Of a stretch of 64,000 bases of DNA, positions 24,257-32,658 are shown one piece after another (the stretch's first letter is position 1; every line of letters begins with the position of its first letter). Position numbers and translations under genes: made by a program. The notes beneath the pieces are model-generated. The model was given only the letters and a program-made list of their open reading frames with translations, was not told the origin of the DNA and ran no database searches. Source of the stretch: Mycolicibacterium frederiksbergense. GTDB taxonomy: Bacteria > Actinomycetota > Actinomycetes > Mycobacteriales > Mycobacteriaceae. The DNA lies in contig NZ_JARXVE010000005.1 in assembly GCF_029893345.1 (NCBI RefSeq), positions 124,001-188,000 on the forward strand, given 5' to 3'.

Positions 24257-26943
24257 ATGGCCTAAGTGTCGATGAGTTCGACGCATACTTCGCCGAGCTG
24301 CACGGGTATCCACCGTTTGCTTGGCAATCACGGCTCTGTCGCTTGATCGTGGAGACCGGCCAGTGGCCAGAATCCATCGGCGCTCCGACCGGCACCGGGA
24401 AGTCGAACGTGGTGGACGTGCACGCATTCGTCAATGCACTGTACGGATGGGACAACGGACCGAGAGTTCCGCGACGCCTGGCTGTCGTCGTCAATCGGCG
24501 CGCGATCGTTGATGCGCACGAGCAACGCGCGATCGATCTGCAAAACAACCTGAGATCACCTCGCACGGACGTGGTGGCACGAGTTGCCGAGGGGTTACGT
24601 CGGCTGTGCCACGAGTCCTCACCGCCCAGTGAACTCCTCACGCTGGCGACCCTCCGCGGTGGACTGCTCCCCGACCGTTCGTGGATCGACGATCCCACGT
24701 CGTGCTCGATCGTCTGCGCCACACCGGACATGTGGGGCAGCCGGCTGCTCTTCGGTGGATACGGATCCTCTCCTCAGGCTCATCCCCGCGAGGCCGGGCT
24801 CCTTGCGTTCGACTCGGTGATGGTGCTCGACGAGGCACACCTCAATGTCCAGCTTCTGAGGACAGCCCGCCGGGTTCGTGAACTCATCCAGCGCTTTCCG
24901 GCACCCGCTCCGGTTCTGCAAGTCGTCGAGACGACCGCTACACCTGTGGGCGACAACGACGAACGATCTCTCGGCGTGACGGAAGAGGATGTGGCAACAG
25001 ATGCCGTGCTCGCCCGGCGACTTACCCGTCCGAAACCGGTGACCTATCACGCGACCGACCTGTGGCCCGACAAGCGCCGCAGCTCGGACAAGTACGTCAA
25101 CGAGATCCTCGACGTTGTCATCGACATGTGGAACAACATCGACGGTACGGTCGGATGCGTCGTCAACACCGTGTCAACTGCAGTTCGACTCGCACATGCG
25201 CTGCGCGACCGGCTATCGGTCGAGCCCAGCCGAAACCACGTACTCACCTGGGTTGGACCGATGCGTCCGATGGACCTCGAAGCGCAAGTCGAGGCTCACC
25301 CCCTCGCATTCCGGCCGGACGGGGATGAGCGGGTTGGCGTCATCGTCGCGACTCAAACCATCGAGGTCGGCGTGGACATCGATTTCGCCGCCCTCGTCAC
25401 CGAATTGGCACCTGGCGCCGCCCTCGCACAGCGGGCGGGGCGGGTCAACCGGCTGGGCTCCCGGCTGGCAGGACCGATCGTGGTGATCGGACCAGTCGGC
25501 GACCCCAAGGGAAGCAGCCCCTACGAGGCGGACGAACTGACGACGGCACAAGAGTGGGCATTGCGGCGCGCCGCAACCGCTGATGGCCTGGCACCGGTGG
25601 CGCTCTTCACAGACCCCGCGCCAGCCGCATCGGATCGACGGGATGTCTTCGCTCGGTTGGAGGCCGGCGATGTCGAGGCTCTCGCCACGACGAGCGAGAA
25701 ACTCGCCGCGCCACCGGAACGGTCTCTCTGGCTTCGCGACGACCTCGAACCCGATCGACAGGAATGTGGCATCGTGCTGCGCGCCAAACTCCCTGAGAAC
25801 GATCTGGATGCGCTTGCCCTGCTTCAAGCAACCCCGCCGGCGGCCCGGGAGACGTTCCCCGTACGAATCCAGCTAGCCCGGGAGATCTGCCGAGCACTCG
25901 GGAAACTGGAGTCACCGCACGGCCGAGCCTTCGTGTGGCGTGACAACAGCATCGCCCAGATGCAGCTCGGCAGTGGCGAGGAGCCGAAACCCGGAGATGT
26001 GTTGATCCTGGATTCTGGTCACCCGATCGTCCGCGAGCACACGATTGTCGAGTACGGCGACGGCAACGAAGTGCAGGACACGGTGTGGGGCGCCACCGAC
26101 GCCGATGGAGACGCCGATGGAAGGGAAGTCGAAGTTCTCTGGCGCTCCGATCATCTGCATCTGTTCACACAGATCGACGGCATCGTTGCAGATCAAGAAC
26201 ATGACGCGAACGACATCCAGGAACTGGTGAACGACTTCGTCAGCAGCGAGCGCCAAGTCACAGTGGGCCGTCCGTACGAGGGCAACGAGGACGGCGAAGT
26301 TCCGTGGCTCGTTCTCCGGCCGGCACGAGTCGTCACCGACGATGACGAAACGCGCCAAACGTGGGGCGGCACAAAGCCCGTGAAACTCGACAGACATTCC
26401 ACCGCCGTCGCACAGCGTGCACGGTCACTGTCGCTGCATCTGTCCCTGACCGATAGTGAGGTCGATGCTCTTGAGCTCGCCGGGTTACACCACGACGCCG
26501 GCAAACGCGATCCCAGGTTTCAACTCATGCTCGGCGCTCGGCCTGGACAGGAACCGCGAGCTAAGAGCGGTGGCGCGTCGAGTCGACGCGCCCAGCTCGA
26601 GAAGGCACGCGCCGGCCTTCCGTCTGGCTGGCGGCACGAACAACTGTCTGTGGTCCTCGCGCATGACTCGCTCTCGGAGCACGACCGTGACCAGCGCGAC
26701 CTCATCCTGCGTTTGGTGGGAACGAGCCACGGCCATGGCCGTTGCGCATTCCCACATAGCGCAGATCAACTCATCGATCCACAGAATCCAGCACTAAGGC
26801 CGTTGGCCGACGAATTCTTCGACCGCGGCGGCTGGGAGGCGCTCGTAGAGGCGACGCACCGAAGGGCCGGGCCGTGGGCATGCGCCTACTACGAGGCGCT
26901 GTTGCGGGCGGCGGACTGCACGGTGTCGAAGGAGGGATCATGA
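24253..26943 (+). CDS. cas3: Cas3 helicase-nuclease, type I-G
   Basis: Effector nuclease recruited by Cascade, 896 residues. The SF2 helicase comes first: Walker A GAPTGTGKS (about 43-51), DEAH at 193-196, ETTATP, and motif VI QRAGRVNRLG. The HD nuclease is C-terminal, LHHDAGKRDPRF (His 746, His 747, Asp 748), the helicase-HD order characteristic of this subtype and opposite to most Cas3. All key motifs are intact, so it is probably active. I use the GTG overlapping the csb2 stop; an earlier in-frame ATG at 24202 would overlap csb2 by 55 bp. Confidence 0.9.
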   Translation: MNGLSVDEFDAYFAELHGYPPFAWQSRLCRLIVETGQWPESIGAPTGTGKSNVVDVHAFVNALYGWDNGPRVPRRLAVVVNRRAIVDAHEQRAIDLQNNLRSPRTDVVARVAEGLRRLCHESSPPSELLTLATLRGGLLPDRSWIDDPTSCSIVCATPDMWGSRLLFGGYGSSPQAHPREAGLLAFDSVMVLDEAHLNVQLLRTARRVRELIQRFPAPAPVLQVVETTATPVGDNDERSLGVTEEDVATDAVLARRLTRPKPVTYHATDLWPDKRRSSDKYVNEILDVVIDMWNNIDGTVGCVVNTVSTAVRLAHALRDRLSVEPSRNHVLTWVGPMRPMDLEAQVEAHPLAFRPDGDERVGVIVATQTIEVGVDIDFAALVTELAPGAALAQRAGRVNRLGSRLAGPIVVIGPVGDPKGSSPYEADELTTAQEWALRRAATADGLAPVALFTDPAPAASDRRDVFARLEAGDVEALATTSEKLAAPPERSLWLRDDLEPDRQECGIVLRAKLPENDLDALALLQATPPAARETFPVRIQLAREICRALGKLESPHGRAFVWRDNSIAQMQLGSGEEPKPGDVLILDSGHPIVREHTIVEYGDGNEVQDTVWGATDADGDADGREVEVLWRSDHLHLFTQIDGIVADQEHDANDIQELVNDFVSSERQVTVGRPYEGNEDGEVPWLVLRPARVVTDDDETRQTWGGTKPVKLDRHSTAVAQRARSLSLHLSLTDSEVDALELAGLHHDAGKRDPRFQLMLGARPGQEPRAKSGGASSRRAQLEKARAGLPSGWRHEQLSVVLAHDSLSEHDRDQRDLILRLVGTSHGHGRCAFPHSADQLIDPQNPALRPLADEFFDRGGWEALVEATHRRAGPWACAYYEALLRAADCTVSKEGS

Positions 26944-27956
26944 CCGAGTTCGTTCTGGCCTCCGACCACACCCGCGCACTGGACCACTTCGCGGGCTATG
27001 GCCTCAGTGCCATCCTCGAACAAGCCGGCGAGCGTGATATCCGGCTCCGCTGGACTGACGGGCCGGCGCCCAAACTGACCCTCAGCGGGCTTCACTCAAC
27101 GCCCGCAATGGTTGCCGAAGTCGTCCACACTCACGCAGTCGATCACTGCGGCGCAGAATCTTGGGTGCAACAGATTGCGACTGTGAAAGGTGCGGCCAAG
27201 TCCTCGGAGGTAGGCCTCTTCAGTCCACGGATCGCCGTACCACATGGGACGGATGCGTGGAAGGAGCTGTATAACAGTCGATTCGAGGCACTCAATGCGC
27301 CCACCAACCAGGTGTGGCTCGACTCCCTCATGCTCCAGGGGCTAGGAGAGCCCGCGCATTGGTTACTGCGCACTCAGACCCCCGAACCTGACCGGGGAGC
27401 CTCCCGTTGGGAGATGAAGACGCGCAACCGCGGCGAGGATTTCACCCGAAATCGTCTGGCTCTACTGGCGAAAGCGGTGGCAGCCAGGAGCACCGACGCC
27501 GTGCTCGCCGGACTGACCGGTGAATCGATCGTGGACGAGGCGGGAAAGAACGATCCTGGTTCACGCTCCGGCACTGGCCTGGTTCCGCCCGGGGTGGTCG
27601 ATAACGCGCTCGCGTGGTGCGCGTTGTGGGGGTTGTCCGCGTTTCGCCTCACACACCGCGTCGGTCGCCAATCATTCACTCCCGGGGCGTATCCCCAGAC
27701 GCGAGTGCATCCGGAACTGATGGTATTACCCCTGGTGACCTCCCCTACCTCGCCGGCGAAGCTACGGCGGATCCTTCGCTCTCGCGCGTTCGACACCGCC
27801 GCCTTCGGCGCGGCAGAATCGGCCGACCGAGCAGTCGGTCGCGAAGCGCTACGTGCATCGGCGGTTATCGGATTGGTGCGATTCGCAGTGCGGGTTGCAG
27901 GAAGCGCCTCAGCTCCTGAAAGGCAGGTGCTGACAGGTGTTCTCGACCCCCTGTGA
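26940..27956 (+). CDS. Type I-G Cas8-like subunit (Cas8u/Csb3-type)
   Basis: Protein of 338 residues starting at ATG 26940, overlapping the cas3 stop (ATGA). It is located where type I-G loci carry the large subunit (GSU0052-like Cas8u or Csb3). It starts with a hydrophobic helix region (HFAGYGLSAILEQAGERDIRLRW), has a conserved-looking middle (SSEVGLFSPRIA, WLDSLMLQGLGEPAHWLL, RWEMKTRNRGEDFTRNRL) and a helical C-terminus. No catalytic motif is visible; the role would be PAM recognition and Cascade assembly. Identification is by position plus overall pattern; which named family it belongs to needs a profile search. Confidence 0.7.
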   Translation: MTEFVLASDHTRALDHFAGYGLSAILEQAGERDIRLRWTDGPAPKLTLSGLHSTPAMVAEVVHTHAVDHCGAESWVQQIATVKGAAKSSEVGLFSPRIAVPHGTDAWKELYNSRFEALNAPTNQVWLDSLMLQGLGEPAHWLLRTQTPEPDRGASRWEMKTRNRGEDFTRNRLALLAKAVAARSTDAVLAGLTGESIVDEAGKNDPGSRSGTGLVPPGVVDNALAWCALWGLSAFRLTHRVGRQSFTPGAYPQTRVHPELMVLPLVTSPTSPAKLRRILRSRAFDTAAFGAAESADRAVGREALRASAVIGLVRFAVRVAGSASAPERQVLTGVLDPL

Positions 27957-27969
27957 GCGCGGTGACGAC

Positions 27970-29280
27970 ATGGACCGCATTCAAATTCCGATCAGCCTGG
28001 TCGCTCACGCTGTCTTCTGCGCAAGACGCGCTTGGATCGAAGCCGCAGGCGAGCAGGTTGTGCACTCTCACATCGAGGCCGGGACCGCCGCGCATGTCAC
28101 GGTTGATGATCCCGGCACCGCGCAGTTGCGGACCCGATCGGTCGACGTCTCACATGAAGAGCTGGGCATCGTCGGACGATGCGATGTCGTCCGTGGCGTC
28201 CGAGGTGATGCCGTAGGCACTGTGGAGTACAAATCGACGCCCGCTCGCCGTATTGCTCAGGTGACCAACGCCAACGTTGTGCAAGTGGCGCTCCAACGAA
28301 TGTGCCTAGAATCTGTCGGAGTCGAGGTGGTTTCGCAGGAGATCTACTTCACAAACCACCGACGCTCGGTTCAAGTAGACCTTTCCGCAACAGATTTCAG
28401 GAACGCGGAACGCTGGGTGGCTGCAACGCGCGATATCGTCGAGCAGCGACTGGCACCACCGCCTCTGATCGACGACCCACGCTGCGGATCGTGTTCACAT
28501 GTGTCCGTCTGCCTTCCAGACGAGCACAACCACTCCGAGACTCCGCGTCGCATCGCCGTGAGCAACCCCCACGGCGACATTCTTCACCTCACCACACCTG
28601 GGAGCCGTGCTTCATTGCGCGCGGGACGGGTAATCGTCACCAAACAACGAGAAGAGATCGCCAGTATCCCGCTGGAGCGAGTGGTTGGTGTTGTGGTGCA
28701 CGGCAATGCGGATGTGTCGAGTGCCTTGGTCCGGGAAATCCTTTGGCGCGGATACTCGATTGTGTGGTGTGCCGGCACGGGACGTGTTATCGGCAGTGCG
28801 CGGTCCGCGTCTTCCCCGAACGGACTCGCACGGGTGAGGCAGCACGTCGCATCCGACGCCGGTCATCTCGGACTCGCCCGCGAATTCATCCGATCGAAAA
28901 TCTCCAATCAGGCGACCCAGCTGCGTCGAAATGCGAGGATCAACGTCGCCGAGATCGTGGGATCGATGCGAGCCATCGCGCGGCAATGTGTTGATGCACA
29001 GGATATTCCGCAGCTGTACGGGCTCGAAGGACAGATCGGCCAGGTCTCGCACACCAAACCCACAGTTCAGACGACTGCACCTATCCCACCGACCGACAAA
29101 ATCCCACACTCCAACTGTGCCTGTGGAGGATGCTCGCCACGGCCACGCAACTTGGCTGGTCAATGCGGTATTCTTGGCGCGGCTCCCGCCGCGGCGCTTT
29201 CGTCGAGGCTTCAACACACAGGACGGATTCCGCCGCTGGGTGTACGTTTGCCGGGGCTCCGGCCGCTGCGCTTTCATTGA
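27970..29280 (+). CDS. cas4-cas1: Cas4-Cas1 fusion, Cas1 half truncated
   Basis: 436-codon frame. Residues 1-190 are Cas4, a PAM-trimming Fe-S exonuclease: Cys 17 in VFCARRAW, VGRCDVV, the nuclease EYKS, and the cluster cysteines 172, 175 and 181 in CGSCSHVSVC. From about 195 follows Cas1 (ISNPHGDILHL-type strand start, GNADVSSALVREILWRGYSIVWC, IRSKISNQATQLRR), but the match stops just after LYGLEGQIGQ (about residue 352-361), which holds only the first of the three Cas1 metal ligands. The rest of the frame is unrelated and runs into array repeats. The integrase is therefore almost certainly dead, and no cas2 follows. ATG 27970, 13 bp after the upstream stop. Confidence 0.85.
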   Translation: MDRIQIPISLVAHAVFCARRAWIEAAGEQVVHSHIEAGTAAHVTVDDPGTAQLRTRSVDVSHEELGIVGRCDVVRGVRGDAVGTVEYKSTPARRIAQVTNANVVQVALQRMCLESVGVEVVSQEIYFTNHRRSVQVDLSATDFRNAERWVAATRDIVEQRLAPPPLIDDPRCGSCSHVSVCLPDEHNHSETPRRIAVSNPHGDILHLTTPGSRASLRAGRVIVTKQREEIASIPLERVVGVVVHGNADVSSALVREILWRGYSIVWCAGTGRVIGSARSASSPNGLARVRQHVASDAGHLGLAREFIRSKISNQATQLRRNARINVAEIVGSMRAIARQCVDAQDIPQLYGLEGQIGQVSHTKPTVQTTAPIPPTDKIPHSNCACGGCSPRPRNLAGQCGILGAAPAAALSSRLQHTGRIPPLGVRLPGLRPLRFH

Positions 29281-31198
29281 GGCGCCTCAGCCTCGGCGCG
29301 CTGCTCGTCGGTGAATGTGCCCGCCGCGGCTTCAGCCGCGGCGCTTTCGTTGAGGCATGACCGAGAAGACACCGAGGAACTCGGGCTCGGGGGCCCGCCG
29401 CGGCTTCGGCCGCGGCGGTTTCATTGAGGCTTTTTGGTGATGCGGTAGTCGGCCAGCAGATCGCTGACCCCGCCGCCGCTTCGGCCGCGGCGCTTTCGTT
29501 GAGGCACCCTGCCCGGTTAGGCTCATGCCCCGTGCCCGCCGCGGCCTTGGTCGCGGTTCCTTCGTTGAGGCATTCGGCCGACCGGTGGCGACGTAATGCT
29601 GGTTGAGGACCCGCCGCGACTTCGGCTCGGCGCTTTCGTTGAGGCGAGGTGGCCGACGCCGCCAAAATCCTCTCGCGCGACCCGCCCGCCGCGGCTTCGG
29701 CCGCGGCGCATTCGTTGAGGCATCATCGAGAAGGTCATCGTCCCGACCGGTAAGGCAGTGGCCCCGCCGCGGCTTCGGCCGCGGCGCTTTCGTTGAGGCC
29801 GCACGGGGTCTTGGGCCTCATCGGATTCGGCGCTGCCCGGCCCGCCGCGGCTTCGGCTGCGGCGCTTTCGTTGAGGCGGGCACAGCAGCGCGCCGAGTTC
29901 GAGCTCCATCACATCCCGCCGTGGCTTCGGCCGCGGCGCTTTCATTGAGGCACGTACCAGTACAACACCCGCGACACGTTCGGGCCCGCCCGCCGCGACT
30001 TCGGCCGCGGCGCTTTCATTGAGGCAGTGCGACGCCGTCACCTACGGGCCCGCGCTGGCCGCCCCGCCGCGGCTTTGGCCACGGCGCTTTCATTGAGGCG
30101 CGGAAGCGGTTGGGGCACGAATCACCGTGGAGGACCCGCCGCGGCTTTGACCGCGGCGCTTTCATTGAGGCGTCACCAAGGCGCATAGCCATATGGATGC
30201 CGCGCTGACCCGCCGCGGCTTCGGCTGCGGCGCTTTCGTTGAGGCTCGTTCGCGGCGGCCATCCTGCCCGCCAGCGTTCGCCCGCCGCGGCTTCGGCTGC
30301 GGCGCTTTCGTTGAGGCGACGTGATGATCGCCAAGGGCGGGGCGTTCGGCGGCCCGCCGCGGCTTCGACCGCTGCGCTTTCATTGAGGCTGGGATGACAT
30401 CCTTCCCGGCCGTGTTCGCCGCGCGGCCCGCCGCAGCTTCGGCCGCGGCGCTTTCATTGAGGCCTGCTGACCTCCTGGCATCCCGACACCCGGCCCGCCC
30501 CGCCGCGGCTTCGGCTGCGGCGCTTTCGTTGAGGCATCGGGACCAGCAGACGCCCCGGGGTGCCGGCGCTGTCCCGCCGCGGCTTCGGCTGCGGCGCTTT
30601 CGTTGAGGCCCAGCAGTCGGTGCGGTTGGGTGTGGTGGAGTGCCCGCCGCGGCTTCGGCTGCGGCGCTTTCGTTGAGGCGGATCGGTGTGTACGGCGGTA
30701 GTGGCGGCACCACACCCCGCCGCGGCTTCGGCTGCGGCGCTTTCGTTGAGGTCCCATCCACACCTTTGACACCCCGACCATCGGCAGGGCCCCGCCGCGG
30801 CTTCGGCTGCGGCGCTTTCGTTGAGGCATCAAGAACACCATGTGGCGCATCACTCCTGAGGAGCGCACCCGCTGCGACTTCGGCCGCGGCACTTTCGTTG
30901 AGGCTTGTCGGTGATGCCGTTGAAGAACACGATCCGGTGGCCCGCCGCGGCTTCGGCCGCGGCGCTTTCGTTGAGGCTCGCGCAGCTCGCGCGCCCACGC
31001 GGCGAAATCCTCACCCGCCGCGGCTTCGGCCGCGGCGCCTTCGTTGAGGCGAGGTGGCCGACGCCGCTAAAATCCTCTCGCGCGACCCGCCCGCCGCGGC
31101 TTCGGCCGCGGCGCTTTCGTTGAGGCCTGATGCCCGCGGTTGGCGATCTCGTCCGCAGCACCCTGCCGCGGCTTCGGGCGCGACGCCTTCGTTGAGGC
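29174..31198 (+). CRISPR. Type I-G CRISPR array, 28 repeat units, about 27 spacers
   Basis: Unit ends (last C of TTGAGGC) lie at 29209, 29283, 29356, 29430, 29505, 29571, 29645, 29721, 29799, 29877, 29951, 30025, 30099, 30171, 30245, 30317, 30389, 30463, 30535, 30609, 30679, 30752, 30827, 30904, 30977, 31050, 31126 and 31198; the period is 66-78, mostly 72-74. The repeat is about 36-37 nt, starting CCCGCCGCGGCTTCGG and ending GCTTTCGTTGAGGC; spacers are about 29-41 nt. The TTGAGGC end implies plus-strand transcription with the leader at the left. Units 1, 2, 6, 7, 24 and 28 are clearly degenerate. A true leader is not seen, because cas1 debris abuts unit 1. Confidence 0.95.
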
Positions 31199-31261
31199 CG
31201 AGTTGCCCAGCGGTTCCAATTAGTCGATCAGTTCCATCGGCCACTGCTATGCGGTTGCCCA

Positions 31262-31400
31262 CCGTACGTGTGGAACCCGGAAGTTTCCGGGCATGTCACC
31301 GACGGGCTGATCGCCAACGAGCCGTGGTTCGGGCCGTGCCATTTCTACAGCAACGAGCTCTGGCATTTCGATTTGTCCGCCGACCGGCCCCGCTACGTCA
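31262..31400 (+). pseudogene. 3' remnant of a VanY-type D-Ala-D-Ala carboxypeptidase gene
   Basis: The frame reads SGHVTDGLIANEPWFGPCHF and YSNELWHFDLSADRP. This corresponds to the end of VanY-family peptidases and aligns with the intact gene in this window at 36753-37340 (RHVTGEAVDI, LIANGSRFGLCQIYANELWHFELVADP). The front of the gene, including the catalytic SxHxxGxAxD segment, is missing and is replaced by the CRISPR array. It lies between array and kinase gene, in frame with the latter by chance. Confidence 0.65.
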
Positions 31401-31438
31401 GCGCCGCCGTCAACGCGCTCCGGTTAGGCTCATGCCCC

Positions 31439-32401
31439 GTGCGTGCCGTGCTCATCGTCAATCCGAACGCCACATCGACCACCCCGGCGGGGCGTGACCT
31501 GCTGGCCCACGCGCTGGAAAGCCGGGTGACACTCACCGTCGAACACACCGACCACCGTGGTCACGCCATCGAGATCGCCCGCGACGCCACCCGTGACGGG
31601 GTGGACGTGCTGATCGTGCACGGCGGCGATGGCACGGTCAACGAGGTCGTCAACGGCGTGCTCGGCAATTGCGGCGTCCGCCCCGACCCCGGTGCCGCGC
31701 CCGCGGTGGCCGTCGTGCCGGGCGGCTCGGCCAACGTATTCGCGCGCGCGCTGGGTATCAGCCCCGATCCCATCGAGGCCACCAACCAGCTCGTCGATCA
31801 GCTCGGCGGCTATCGGTTGGGCCGCCCGTGGCGCCGCATCGGTCTGATGAATTGCGGCGAACGGTGGGGCGTGTTCACCGCGGGGATGGGCGTGGACGGT
31901 GAGGTGGTGGCCGCCGTGGAGGCCCAACGCGCCAAGGGCCGCAAGGTCACCGCGTCGCGCTACATCCGGGTCGCGGTGCGCGAGATGTTGGCCCATGCGC
32001 GCAAGGAGCCGACGCTGACACTGCATCTGCCGGGCGCCGACCCGGTCACCGGGGTGCACTTCGCGTTCGTGTCGAACTCCAGCCCGTGGACATATGCGAA
32101 CAGCCGTCCGGTGTGGACGAACCCGGACACCACGTTCGACACCGGTTTGGGTGTGTTCGCCACCACCAGCATGAACGTCTGGGCGAATCTGCGACTGGCC
32201 CGCCAGATGGTGGCCCGCAATCCGCAGATCGACGCCAAGCATCTGATCCGTGATGACAGCGTGTCATCGGTCACGGTGACGAGCACCACGCCTGTCGCGT
32301 GCCAAATCGACGGGGATTACATCGGTATGCGCGAAATCATGACGTTCACCTCGGCCCCGGAGGCTCTGTGCGTCGTCGCGCCGACGAAGAAAACTGCTTG
32401 A
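31439..32401 (+). CDS. Diacylglycerol-kinase-like lipid kinase (Rv3218-like)
   Basis: 320-residue protein of the DAGK catalytic family, phosphorylating a lipid such as diacylglycerol or sphingosine-like substrates at the membrane. Visible: N-terminal VLIVNPNATST, the nucleotide-binding GGDGTVNEVVNG (about residue 60-72) and PGGSANVFARALG, then a C-terminal beta-sandwich (VTVTSTTPVACQIDGDYIG). GTG 31439 gives the family N-terminus; the open frame extends upstream through the VanY remnant without a plausible start. TAGGCT at 31425-31430 is a likely -10, so the mRNA may be nearly leaderless. Its promoter/start shares 23 nt with a spacer of the neighbouring array. Confidence 0.88.
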   Translation: MRAVLIVNPNATSTTPAGRDLLAHALESRVTLTVEHTDHRGHAIEIARDATRDGVDVLIVHGGDGTVNEVVNGVLGNCGVRPDPGAAPAVAVVPGGSANVFARALGISPDPIEATNQLVDQLGGYRLGRPWRRIGLMNCGERWGVFTAGMGVDGEVVAAVEAQRAKGRKVTASRYIRVAVREMLAHARKEPTLTLHLPGADPVTGVHFAFVSNSSPWTYANSRPVWTNPDTTFDTGLGVFATTSMNVWANLRLARQMVARNPQIDAKHLIRDDSVSSVTVTSTTPVACQIDGDYIGMREIMTFTSAPEALCVVAPTKKTA

Positions 32402-32493
32402 CCTGCACAAACACATCGGTACTGATGGAATTAGGGTGCAGCTGGGATTGAGCGTAGTACAACGGAGTGAGGGGTCAGACGACCGCCCCCGGC

Positions 32494-32509
32494 AGTGACG
32501 TTGCCCACG
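32494..32509. promoter_or_regulatory. Candidate CRP-family (Cmr/CRP) site upstream of whiB1
   Basis: AGTGACGTTGCCCACG fits the mycobacterial GTGA-N6-CCAC half-site spacing and closely resembles the CRP site I recall in the M. tuberculosis whiB1 promoter. It is 150 bp before the whiB1 ATG. The rest of 32402-32658 is an AT-richer leader with no other gene. Confidence 0.5.
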
Positions 32510-32658
32510 TGTTAACTCAATCCTATTGACATCTGTTCAGCCTGTGAAAGCATCGTTGCAACAGTGCAGAAACATTCCTATGCACGCGTTAACAGCCGAA
32601 GAAAATCTGGTGCGCTTCGCCGCGCATACATGACATATCTATTAAGGAGTTTGATCTC

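Noticed and set aside
29048..29173. Segment between the cas1 breakpoint and array unit 1 as a CRISPR leader
   Set aside because: It is not AT-rich and shows no promoter-like elements; small inverted repeats (CACAGTT/AACTGTG) are too weak. It may be deletion debris.
30162..30998. Long minus-strand frame with a repeating Leu-Asn-Glu-Ser-Ala-Ala-Ala-Glu pattern, looking like a repeat protein
   Set aside because: It is the CRISPR repeat read in an open frame; unit length and positions match the array exactly, and similar frames appear in other phases.
31268..31438. Extended N-terminus of the kinase gene running through the VanY remnant
   Set aside because: Homologous kinases start at the VLIVNP strand, and the upstream codons clearly belong to a different protein family.
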